Source of the DNA: Pyrinomonadaceae bacterium | GTDB lineage: Bacteria; Acidobacteriota; Blastocatellia; Pyrinomonadales; Pyrinomonadaceae | Assembly (NCBI GenBank): GCA_030841105.1 | Contig: JAVEDE010000078.1 | Coordinates: 62,001-126,000, forward strand | Length of the DNA: 64,000 nt | Direction: 5' to 3' | Shown: positions 1 to 7,412 of the stretch, one piece after another | Numbering within the stretch: position 1 is the first letter of the stretch | Layout of the letters: each line of letters starts with the position of its first letter | Notes under the pieces: generated by a model | What the model was told of the DNA's origin: nothing | What the model saw: only the letters and a program-made list of their open reading frames with translations | The model's database searches: none | Position numbers and translations under genes: made by a program

Positions 1-476
1 CGAAGGTCAGCGTCGTCAACGCGCGCGAGGATGCGGCCGGATTGAATTTGCCCGTGGTCGAAGACGTTTACCGCGACTCCGGCGCGCTCGGCGGTTTGCA
101 CGCCGCGCTCTCGGCGTGTCGCGCGCCGTGGGCGGCCGTCGTCTCGTGCGATCTGCCGTTCGTGACGGGCGAACTGTTCGCGCGCCTCGGCGAATTGCGG
201 ACGGCGGAAGCGGACGCCGTTGTCCCGCGACAACCAGACGGCCGCGCGCAACCGTTCTGCGCGCTCTACTCGCCCGCGCGCTGTCTCGAACTCGCCGCGC
301 GACTGCTCGGAGAGGGCGAGCGACGCCCGCGCGTCCTGTTGCAACAGGCGCGCACGCGCTGGGTCGCCCCCGAAGAGTTGGCCGACCTGCGCGACGCCGA
401 ACTATTTTTCCTGAACGTCAACACGCCGGAGGATTACGAGCGGGCGCGCGCGGAGGAAGTGAACAGTAAGCAGTAG
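1..476 (+). CDS. mobA: Molybdenum cofactor guanylyltransferase MobA, 3' part (5' end outside window)
   Basis: The reading frame is open from the first bases of the window, so the gene begins upstream; the TTG at 42 is not a start. MobA transfers GMP from GTP to molybdopterin to make the guanine dinucleotide form of the molybdenum cofactor in the cytosol. The visible part has the LGGLHAAL stretch, the metal-binding CDLPF motif of the MobA/GT-A fold, the QPFCALY segment and a C-terminal LNVNTPEDYERA, all typical of the family's second half. The last residues (VNSKQ) and the stop lie inside the heptamer repeat array that follows. The N-terminal GTP-binding loop cannot be seen. The family call is good; a related nucleotidyltransferase such as MocA is less likely. 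Confidence 0.85.
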   Translation, partial: KVSVVNAREDAAGLNLPVVEDVYRDSGALGGLHAALSACRAPWAAVVSCDLPFVTGELFARLGELRTAEADAVVPRQPDGRAQPFCALYSPARCLELAARLLGEGERRPRVLLQQARTRWVAPEELADLRDAELFFLNVNTPEDYERARAEEVNSKQ

Positions 477-600
477 AGTTGAAGCAGTCAGTTGTGGGTT
501 GCATGTGGCAGTTGGCGGGAGTTGCTAAAGTAAGTATTAAATCAAATGACGATGGGCAACAGACTACTGCTTGCTGCTGACTTCCTACTGACTGCTGACG
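464..600. repeat. Heptamer-period intergenic repeat (CAGTAGT / CTGCTGA words)
   Basis: The spacer after mobA is made of short degenerate words. On the left are AAGCAGTAG (468-476) and GCAGTCAGT (484-492). On the right are their complements CTACTGCTT (564-572) and ACTGACTGC (587-595). The right part reads as CTGCTTG, CTGCTGA, CTTCCTA, CTGACTG, a 7-nt period. The arms are in crossed order, so a single simple hairpin is not obvious. The left arm supplies the mobA stop codon. Confidence 0.6.
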
Positions 601-612
601 CCCTTTGATTCC

Positions 613-1623
613 ATGTCGCAACGCAGAAGACCGGGACGTAGATTATTGAAGGCGCTGCTGCCGGTGGCGTTGCTTTTGGTGTTGGGCGTCGGCGCGGGGT
701 TGTTGTTCATCGTCCACACGATTGCGCGCCCCGTCACGCACCCCTATCTCGTCACGCCGGAGACTTTCCCAGCCTACAGCGCGCGCGGCTTGCGCGTAAG
801 CGAGGAGCGTTGGGCGAACGCCGACGGGACGGAGGCGCGCGGCTGGTTGCTGCGCGGCGCGGAGGGCGCGCCCGCCGTCGTGCTCCTGCATCGCTACGGC
901 GCGGATCGTTCTTGGCTCTTGAACCTCGGCGTCAAGATCAACGAGGCCACCAACTGCACAGTCCTCTGGCCTGACCTGCGCGGCCACGGCGAGAAGCCCA
1001 AAATCACCAGCACCACTTTCGGCGCGCGCGAGACAACGGACGTGGCGGCGGCCGTCGCGTTCCTGCGCCAACTCAAGAGCAGGCAGGGGCAGCGTCCGCT
1101 CGTCGGCGCGCGCTTCGGCTTCTACGGCGTCGAACTCGGCGCGTATGCCGCGCTCGCCGCCACCGCCTCGGCGCGCCCTGCGGGGAACGCGGCGGAGTCG
1201 GCGTCGGAGGTGCGCGCGCTCGTCCTCGATTCCGTCCCCGCGTCGCCCGACGAACTATTAGGCCACGCCACGCGCGACCGCCTCGGCTTCGACAACGGCC
1301 TGCTCAACCTGCTCACGCGCGGCGCGGCGCGGCTCTACTTTCTCGGCCGCTACGAAAACGAAGACTCCTGCACGCTCGCCTCGCGGCTGACGGGTCAGCG
1401 CGTGCTGCTCCTGAGCGGTCAGGACGCGGGCAAGCTGCGCGAGTCCACGCGCGCGCTGGCGCAATGCTTTCCCGCGTCGCCGCCCGCCGGACTGCAAGTT
1501 GATCTGCCCGTCACAGGTTTCACCGCCTCTTCCGCCACAGGCGAACAGGGCGAAACCTACGACCGCCTCGTTATCGAATTCTTCTCACAGGCTTTCAACG
1601 AAGACTCCACACCGCGACGTTAA
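613..1623 (+). CDS. Membrane-anchored alpha/beta-hydrolase-fold protein with Glu at the nucleophile elbow
   Basis: This 336-residue protein has a basic N-terminus and one membrane segment (about residues 12-36), so the hydrolase domain probably lies outside the membrane. The fold is indicated by VVLLHRYGADRS (oxyanion region, about 89-100), DLRGHG (121-126) and the elbow YGVELGAYAAL (171-181). Active serine hydrolases carry G-x-S-x-G there; codon 174 is GAA, giving G-V-E-L-G. The usual serine nucleophile is therefore absent, which argues for a non-hydrolytic role or different chemistry. No strong ribosome site precedes the ATG at 613, which sits just behind a heptamer repeat. The substrate is unknown. 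Confidence 0.7.
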   Translation: MSQRRRPGRRLLKALLPVALLLVLGVGAGLLFIVHTIARPVTHPYLVTPETFPAYSARGLRVSEERWANADGTEARGWLLRGAEGAPAVVLLHRYGADRSWLLNLGVKINEATNCTVLWPDLRGHGEKPKITSTTFGARETTDVAAAVAFLRQLKSRQGQRPLVGARFGFYGVELGAYAALAATASARPAGNAAESASEVRALVLDSVPASPDELLGHATRDRLGFDNGLLNLLTRGAARLYFLGRYENEDSCTLASRLTGQRVLLLSGQDAGKLRESTRALAQCFPASPPAGLQVDLPVTGFTASSATGEQGETYDRLVIEFFSQAFNEDSTPRR

Positions 1624-1629
1624 GACACG

Positions 1630-1735
1630 ACAATTAAGCTGCGACGATATACCACGGCGATTAAGTTGCGGCGATAAGCAGTGACGATTAAGTTGCGCCG
1701 GGTAAGTTGCGATGATTAAGTGTGCCGACGCGTCG
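1630..1735. repeat. Degenerate ~14-bp tandem repeat (GATTAAGTTGCG)
   Basis: Between the hydrolase gene and the convergent glycosyltransferase gene, GATTAAGTTGCG-like units recur about seven times at 13-15 bp spacing, for example at about 1659, 1687 and 1714. No long hairpin is evident. It may be a two-word (2 x 7) version of the heptamer arrays found in other spacers of the window. Confidence 0.55.
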
Positions 1736-1748
1736 TCGTCAGTCGCTT

Positions 1749-3401
1749 TCAGCGCACGCGCGCGGCCATGAGCACGACCGTCCCGTTCTCGCCGATCACT
1801 TCAACCTCCAACGGCCGGAAGTCGCGCAACTGCCATGCGTACTCCCCCGGCACGATGACGAGAAGCGTCCCGCCCCTCTGTCGCGCCACTTCGTACACCT
1901 CGCCCGCGCCTTCAAACTTCCAAGGCTCGCCCCGCTCCTCGTCGTAGATCAAACGCCCCGCCGCGTAAAACTGCGCCGTGCGCTCAACGGTGTGTAGATT
2001 CAAAACCGGCGACGCGCCGTAGCCGCGCGCATCCGCCGCGCGCAACAAATCGCGCACCGACTCGCGCGCCGCCACGCGCTCCAACGCGCAACACACGATC
2101 AGCATCGTCGTCAAAAACGACACGCCCACGACGACGAGCACGCTCCGCACGCGTCGCCGCGCCGCGAACAACAAGACGTATGCGCCCGCGACGACGGCCG
2201 GGGCTGCGACGAGCGCGATTGAGGCGCGCGGCAGTTCCGCCACTTTCAACTCATAGAACGCCCCTGCGACGGCCAGCACGACCATCAACGCGCCGGTCGC
2301 GCGCAGCGCACGCGCGTTTCCTTCACCCCTGAGAAAAGCGGCCAGCCGCTCGCCCGCGAGCAACGCCGCGCCCGGCAGCGCGGGCAAAATGTAGCCCGGC
2401 AGTTTCGACCCCGAAGCGGAAAAAAAGAGCAGCGGGAACAAGAGCCACGCGAGCGCGAAGAAGCGCAGTTTGCCGAGCGCGTCCTCTTCGTCTGCGCCGC
2501 TGCCGCGCCAGTCCCAACGCCGCGCGTGCGCGACTCCGACAGCGAGAAACGCGCTCCACGGCAACATCAACGCGGGGACGATGGCGAGGTAGAACCAGAA
2601 CGGCTGCGGGTGGTGATACTTGTTCGAGAGGTAGCGCGCGAAGTGGTGCTTGACGAAGAACTCTTCAACGAAAATCCAACCGTGGCGCGCGATGACCGGC
2701 GCGTACCAGAGCGCGGCCACGCCGAGCGTGATCAAAAATCCCCAGAAGACAGACTTCCACGCCTCAGGCCAGTGACGCCGCAACAGGTAATAGACCAAGA
2801 CCACGCCGGAGGGGAGAACGACGCCGATCAATCCCTTCGCCAAAAGCGACGCGCCCATCCCCGCGTAAAATCCCGCGAGCAGAAGTTGTTTGCGTCGCCC
2901 GTTTGGTTCAAGTTCGGACGCGAAGAAAAACGCGAGCGCGCACGCGACCGTCATCGTCACGAAGACGTCGAAGTTCACCCCGCGCGAAAAGACGATCAGC
3001 CCCGCGCTCGTTGCCGCCGACGCGCCCGCCGCGAGTTGCAGCCAACCCGCGCTCTCTGCGCCCTCCTTCTCTTCCACGCGTTTCGCGATCCAACCGACGA
3101 GGAACACCGTCAGCCAACCGGCCGAGGCCACGCCGAGCCGCGCCGTCCATTCCGAGACGCCGAACAATTTGAAACTGACGATGGCCGCCCAGTAGACGAG
3201 CGCGGGCTTCTCGAACCACGTGTGGCCGCCGAGCGTCGGCGTCACCGCGTCGCCGCGCTCGAACATCTCGCGCGCCACCTGCGCGTAACGCGGTTCGTCC
3301 GCGCCGAGCAGCGGCGCGCGTCCCAACCCGTAAAAGTAAACGACGGCCGTGATCGCCAACAGCAAAAGCCAGCCGCGCTTGGCAAGCGTCGAAGGTTGCA
3401 A
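1749..3401 (-). CDS. Glycosyltransferase family 39 (ArnT/PMT-like) membrane protein
   Basis: A 550-residue polytopic protein with about ten to twelve hydrophobic segments. It begins with a membrane helix followed by GADEPRYAQVAREM, where D35-E36 match the catalytic acidic pair in the first periplasmic loop of GT39/GT83 enzymes. These enzymes move sugars from polyprenyl-phosphate carriers onto lipid A, lipids or proteins at the outer face of the inner membrane. The sugar and acceptor cannot be told from sequence. The soluble C-terminal part (about 430-550) follows the last membrane block. The start is TTG at 3401, with GGGGTGA upstream at about 3404-3414. It is convergent with the gene before it. 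Confidence 0.85.
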   Translation of the reverse strand: MQPSTLAKRGWLLLLAITAVVYFYGLGRAPLLGADEPRYAQVAREMFERGDAVTPTLGGHTWFEKPALVYWAAIVSFKLFGVSEWTARLGVASAGWLTVFLVGWIAKRVEEKEGAESAGWLQLAAGASAATSAGLIVFSRGVNFDVFVTMTVACALAFFFASELEPNGRRKQLLLAGFYAGMGASLLAKGLIGVVLPSGVVLVYYLLRRHWPEAWKSVFWGFLITLGVAALWYAPVIARHGWIFVEEFFVKHHFARYLSNKYHHPQPFWFYLAIVPALMLPWSAFLAVGVAHARRWDWRGSGADEEDALGKLRFFALAWLLFPLLFFSASGSKLPGYILPALPGAALLAGERLAAFLRGEGNARALRATGALMVVLAVAGAFYELKVAELPRASIALVAAPAVVAGAYVLLFAARRRVRSVLVVVGVSFLTTMLIVCCALERVAARESVRDLLRAADARGYGASPVLNLHTVERTAQFYAAGRLIYDEERGEPWKFEGAGEVYEVARQRGGTLLVIVPGEYAWQLRDFRPLEVEVIGENGTVVLMAARVR

Positions 3402-3587
3402 GTATAGTCACCCCAAAGTAGTCAAAAGTAGTCAGTCGTCAGTAGTCAGTTGTCCGTAGTTGAAAACAGACGGCGAGTATCGTGGAAGCCGCGGTTTTGT
3501 TCAATCTACGAGACACGTCGTTCAACGGACTACAGACTACGAACAGCCAACAAGTAACAAGCAACAGGTAACAGCCGACAACCGACC
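3402..3587. repeat. Heptamer-period spacer (AGTAGTC and AACAAGT words)
   Basis: This divergent spacer has an AGTAGTC/AGTCGTC/AGTTGTC array (about 3418-3460) and, just before the next start codon, an AACAAGT/AACAAGC/AACAGGT/AACAGCC array (about 3549-3580), each with a 7-nt period. Partial complements of the first word (GACTAC) occur at about 3528-3540. No clear promoter was picked out, although both flanking genes must start here. Confidence 0.55.
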
Positions 3588-4604
3588 ATGACCTTACGCA
3601 CCGCCGCCATCGGCACAGGCCACCTCGGACGCCAGCACGCGCGCATCCACGCCGCGCTCGCCGCAGAGGGGCGCGCACGCTTCGTCGCCGTCTGCGACGC
3701 GGACGAAGCGACCGCACGCCGCGTCGCCTCGGAACGCGAAATTGAGTGGACGATTGACTGGCGCAGTCTCATCGGCCGCGTTGACGCCGTGAGCCTCGCC
3801 GTCCCCACCGAAGCGCACGCGGAGATCGCCTGTCCGCTGCTCGAAGCGGGCATTCACGTGCTCGTCGAAAAACCCATCTCGCACACGCTGGCGGAAGCGG
3901 AGCGGATGACGACGGCGGCCGCGCGCGGCGGCGCGACGCTCATGGTCGGCCACGTCGAACGCTTCAACCCCGCGCTCACCGCGCTCTACCCGCACGTCCG
4001 CAGCCCGCTCTATTTCGAGATCCACCGCGTCGGCGAGTTTACCGCGCGCTCGCTCGACATTGACGTGGTGCTCGACCTGATGATTCACGATCTCGACGTC
4101 GTGCAGTGGCTCGTCGGGAGCGATGTTGAAGTAACGGACGTGCGCGCCGTCGGGATTCCGGTTCTGACCGAGCGCGTGGACGCGGCGAACGCGCGCATCG
4201 AATTCGCGTCGGGCGCGGTCGCCAACATCACCGCCTCGCGCGTCGGCATGGAGAAGATTCGCAAGATGCGTTTCTTCCAGCCGCACGATTACGTCGCCGT
4301 TGATTACGCCACGCGTCACGCTTCGATCAGCAGCCTCGCGCCGCCGCCCGATCCCGCGAGCGCGCGCCCCGGCGTGCAACTGCGCCGTCTCGACATCGCC
4401 GACGTCGAACCCTTGCGCGCCGAGATCGAAGCGTTCCTCCGCGCCGCCGAAGCGAACGAACCGCCGCCCGTCACCGGCGCGGACGGACAGCGCGCGCTCG
4501 CGCTCGCCCTGCGCGTGCTCGAACGCATCCACGAACACACGGCCAACGCAGGGCTGCACGCGCTCGCCGCGCGCGACTCTTTCAAACTGCCCGACAATTC
4601 TTAA
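3588..4604 (+). CDS. Gfo/Idh/MocA-family NAD(P)-dependent oxidoreductase
   Basis: 338 residues, the usual length. The N-terminal Rossmann domain carries the glycine-rich loop AIGTGHLGRQHA (7-18), the acidic strand end CDADE (36-40) and the family signature VLVEKPISH (91-99), whose Lys is catalytic in the family. The C-terminal half has VGHVERFNPA and the D-L-x-I-H-D-L-D substrate-domain motif. Enzymes of this family oxidise or reduce sugars, often nucleotide-sugars for envelope polysaccharide; homologues are frequent near lipid A genes, but no such gene lies beside it here. It is followed after 15 bp by the beta-lactamase-family gene, so the two are probably cotranscribed. Confidence 0.85.
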   Translation: MTLRTAAIGTGHLGRQHARIHAALAAEGRARFVAVCDADEATARRVASEREIEWTIDWRSLIGRVDAVSLAVPTEAHAEIACPLLEAGIHVLVEKPISHTLAEAERMTTAAARGGATLMVGHVERFNPALTALYPHVRSPLYFEIHRVGEFTARSLDIDVVLDLMIHDLDVVQWLVGSDVEVTDVRAVGIPVLTERVDAANARIEFASGAVANITASRVGMEKIRKMRFFQPHDYVAVDYATRHASISSLAPPPDPASARPGVQLRRLDIADVEPLRAEIEAFLRAAEANEPPPVTGADGQRALALALRVLERIHEHTANAGLHALAARDSFKLPDNS

Positions 4605-4619
4605 ACGCCGAGCCACACG

Positions 4620-5903
4620 TTGACCTCCAAACGCAACACCCCGGACGAACAGATTGACGCGCTCCTCGCCGCACGCATCACGGCGGGCGACTTCCCTTCC
4701 GCCGTCTACCTCGTCGCGGAAGGCGGCCGCGCACGCTTCTCCGGTGCGCAAGGTCTCGCCGTCAGCGAACCCGCGCGCCACGCGGCGACAGTCGAGACGA
4801 TCTACGATCTCGCGTCGCTCACAAAGCCGCTCGTTACAGGTCTGCTCGCAGCGCGCATGGTCGAACGCGGCGCGTTGGAGTTGGAACAAACCGTCGGCGC
4901 GTACCTGCCGGAGTTCGCGCGAAGCGCGCAGACGGCGGCGATCAACGTGCGCCACTTGTTGACGCACACTTCGGGACTCCCCGCGTGGCGACCGCTCCGC
5001 ATCGTGACGGGCGGCCGTCGCGAGCGCGTCCTCGAAACAATCGTGGCGGCGGGACTGGAATATGAAACGGGTTCGCGCGTCGTCTATAGCGATCTCGGTT
5101 TCATCGCGCTCGGCCTGTTGCTCGAAAGAATTTGCAACGCGCCGCTCGACGAGTTAGCCGCGCGCGAAATCTTCCGGCCGCTCAAACTCGAACGGACTTT
5201 CTTCCGTCCCGACCGCGCGTTCCTGACCGGGTTGGCCGCGTGCGAGATGGCGGGCAACGCCTACGAGCGCGGGATGTGCGAGGCGGGCGGATACGCGGCG
5301 CGCGCGGAAGCAGACGCGAGCGCGGCAGCAGACGTGAGTTCGATAACTGACGCGGACGCAGTAGGCGACATGGACACAATAACTGACGCGTCCGCCGGAA
5401 CTAATGCAGATGCGAACGTGGATGCTGGCGGCGCGTGGCGCGAGGAATTGATCTGGGGCGAGGTACACGACGGCAACGCATACTTTCTCGGCGGGGCGGC
5501 GGGGCACGCGGGTCTCTTCTCGAACGCGCGCGAGACTCTGCGCCTCGCGGAACAGTTCATCGCCGCGCGCAGCGAGTTGCTTGAGCCGGAAACGTGCGCG
5601 CTCTTTCGCACTAACCTGACACCCGCTCTCGACGAGGCGCGCTCCTTCGCATGGCAACTCGCCGCGACGCCCAACTCGACGGCGGGCGGCGCGCTCCCGC
5701 CCGATAGTTTCGGCCACCTCGGCTTCACCGGCACGAGTTGCTGGATTGACGCCGCGCGCGCACGCGTCCTTATCCTGCTCACCAACCGGACGCACACGCG
5801 CACGCTCCCCTTCGTCAACATCAACGGCGTGCGTCGCCAGTTTCACACGCTCGCCGTCGCCGCGCTCGAACGCGAAGGGGGCGGCGACGTAGCCACAACA
5901 TGA
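4620..5903 (+). CDS. Beta-lactamase-family (class C-like) serine hydrolase with an Asp/Ala-rich insertion
   Basis: 427 residues, TTG start. The nucleophile motif S66-L-T-K69 lies in [10 protein letters not shown], the second motif is Y156-S-D158, and HLGFTGTS near 375 stands for the third motif, so the active site looks complete. No signal peptide is seen, which points to a cytosolic esterase, peptidase or amidase rather than a true beta-lactamase. Residues 222-270 form a low-complexity Ala/Asp/Thr stretch (TDAD and ANVD words) encoded by imperfect DNA repeats and absent from typical members; it probably forms a surface loop. The stop overlaps the start of the chromate transporter by ATGA, implying translational coupling. 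Confidence 0.8.
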   Translation: MTSKRNTPDEQIDALLAARITAGDFPSAVYLVAEGGRARFSGAQGLAVSEPARHAATVETIYDLASLTKPLVTGLLAARMVERGALELEQTVGAYLPEFARSAQTAAINVRHLLTHTSGLPAWRPLRIVTGGRRERVLETIVAAGLEYETGSRVVYSDLGFIALGLLLERICNAPLDELAAREIFRPLKLERTFFRPDRAFLTGLAACEMAGNAYERGMCEAGGYAARAEADASAAADVSSITDADAVGDMDTITDASAGTNADANVDAGGAWREELIWGEVHDGNAYFLGGAAGHAGLFSNARETLRLAEQFIAARSELLEPETCALFRTNLTPALDEARSFAWQLAATPNSTAGGALPPDSFGHLGFTGTSCWIDAARARVLILLTNRTHTRTLPFVNINGVRRQFHTLAVAALEREGGGDVATT

Positions 5904-7333
5904 CAGGGGGCGGGAATGAAATGTCGCAACCTGCGTCGGGCGTCGCCGCGTCGCGCGTCTCGTTCGGCGAGGCGTTTCGCTTCTGGGTCAAGTTGGGGTT
6001 CATCTCGTTCGGCGGCCCGGCGGGGCAGATCGCGATCATGCACCGCGAACTCGTCGAGCGCAGGCGTTGGCTCTCGGAAGAACGTTTCCTCCACGCGCTC
6101 AACTACTGCATGCTCCTGCCCGGCCCCGAAGCGACGCAACTCGCCATCTACATCGGCTGGCTCATGCACCGCACCGCGGGCGGCATCGTGGCGGGCGCGT
6201 TCTTCGTCATCCCTTCGATCATCATCCTGCTCGCGCTCTCCTACGTCTACGCGCGCTACGGCCAACTCGGCGCGGTCGCCGGGGTACTCGGCGGCTTCAA
6301 GCCTGTGGTCGTGGCAATCGTCGTCGAGGCTCTCTTGAAACTCGGCGGTCGCGCGCTCAAACGACGCGCTCATTTCCTCATCGCGGTCGGCGCGTTCGTC
6401 GCGATCTTTTTCCTGCACATTCCCTTCCCAGTCATCGTGCTCGCGGCGGGTCTCTGCGGCCTCGCGGGCGCACGCCTCTGGCCGCACATTTTCAACCCGA
6501 CTCAGGCCACGGCGACGAAACCTGTTTCGCCTTCAAACGCCGACGACTCGCGAGTCGAAACGACGCGCGACGAAGTTTCAAACAACACACCATCCGCGCC
6601 CTCTTACGTGATCGAAGACGACGCGCCGCAGCCCGCGCACACGCTGCCCTCGAAAAGCCGCACGCTCAAAATTCTCCTGACGGGATTTCTACTCTGGGCT
6701 GTGCCGCTCGCCGCGATCACCGGGTGGGGCGGCCGTGCGAGTTTGCACGCGCACGAGTATCGCTTCTTCACGCAGGCCGCGCTCGTCACTTTCGGCGGGG
6801 CTTACGCCGTGCTCGCCTACGTGACGCAGGCCGCCGTCGGCTCTTACCAATGGCTGACCGACGCGCAGGCCGTGGACGGTCTCGCGCTGGCCGAGACCAC
6901 GCCCGGCCCGCTCATCATGGTGCTGCAATTCGTCGGCTTCATGGCCGGGTGGAATCACCCGCCGGGCGGGATGAGTCAGACCGCGAGCGCAATCGCGGGC
7001 GCGCTCATTACCACCTACACCACGTTTCTTCCCTGCTTCCTTTTCATCTTCCTCGGCGCGCCACACATCGAGCGTCTGCGCGGCAACAAGAATTTGACGG
7101 GCGCACTCTCCGGCATCACGGCGGCAATCGTCGGCGTCATTCTCAACCTCGCGCTCGTCTTCGGCGCGGCGGTCATCTGGCCGCACGGCTTCGCAGGCGC
7201 GACCAACTGGTTCGCCGCGGGCTTGAGCGTCGTCGCCTTCGTCGCCCTGTACCGTCTGAAACTCGACGTGCTCTGGGTCGTGCTGGCGGGCGGCGCGCTC
7301 GGTTTCCTGCACGCGTGGTTGATCGCCCGATGA
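5900..7333 (+). CDS. chrA: Chromate transporter ChrA family (two CHR domains)
   Basis: A 477-residue membrane protein with two homologous CHR domains. The first runs from about 15 to 200 ([17 protein letters not shown], then [14 protein letters not shown]) and the second from about 255 to 470 ([14 protein letters not shown], then [17 protein letters not shown]). These FGG and PGP motifs are the family hallmarks. Long-chain ChrA proteins export chromate or a similar oxyanion; the true substrate here is unknown. A hydrophilic linker (about 205-255) joins the halves. The ATG overlaps the stop of the preceding hydrolase gene, so expression is likely coupled. Confidence 0.9.
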   Translation: MTGGGNEMSQPASGVAASRVSFGEAFRFWVKLGFISFGGPAGQIAIMHRELVERRRWLSEERFLHALNYCMLLPGPEATQLAIYIGWLMHRTAGGIVAGAFFVIPSIIILLALSYVYARYGQLGAVAGVLGGFKPVVVAIVVEALLKLGGRALKRRAHFLIAVGAFVAIFFLHIPFPVIVLAAGLCGLAGARLWPHIFNPTQATATKPVSPSNADDSRVETTRDEVSNNTPSAPSYVIEDDAPQPAHTLPSKSRTLKILLTGFLLWAVPLAAITGWGGRASLHAHEYRFFTQAALVTFGGAYAVLAYVTQAAVGSYQWLTDAQAVDGLALAETTPGPLIMVLQFVGFMAGWNHPPGGMSQTASAIAGALITTYTTFLPCFLFIFLGAPHIERLRGNKNLTGALSGITAAIVGVILNLALVFGAAVIWPHGFAGATNWFAAGLSVVAFVALYRLKLDVLWVVLAGGALGFLHAWLIAR

Positions 7334-7412
7334 TTCCAACGCGCGCGAGTTGTAGTAGTATGAAGGCGCGGCGATTCGGAATGTGAAATCGCCCGTCAGG
7401 GAATTGCGTCTG

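Noticed and set aside
3594-4967. Long minus-strand frame (457 codons) across the Gfo/Idh gene and its neighbour.
   Set aside because: The plus-strand genes have clear family motifs, while this frame is Arg/Ala/Glu-rich without any motif.
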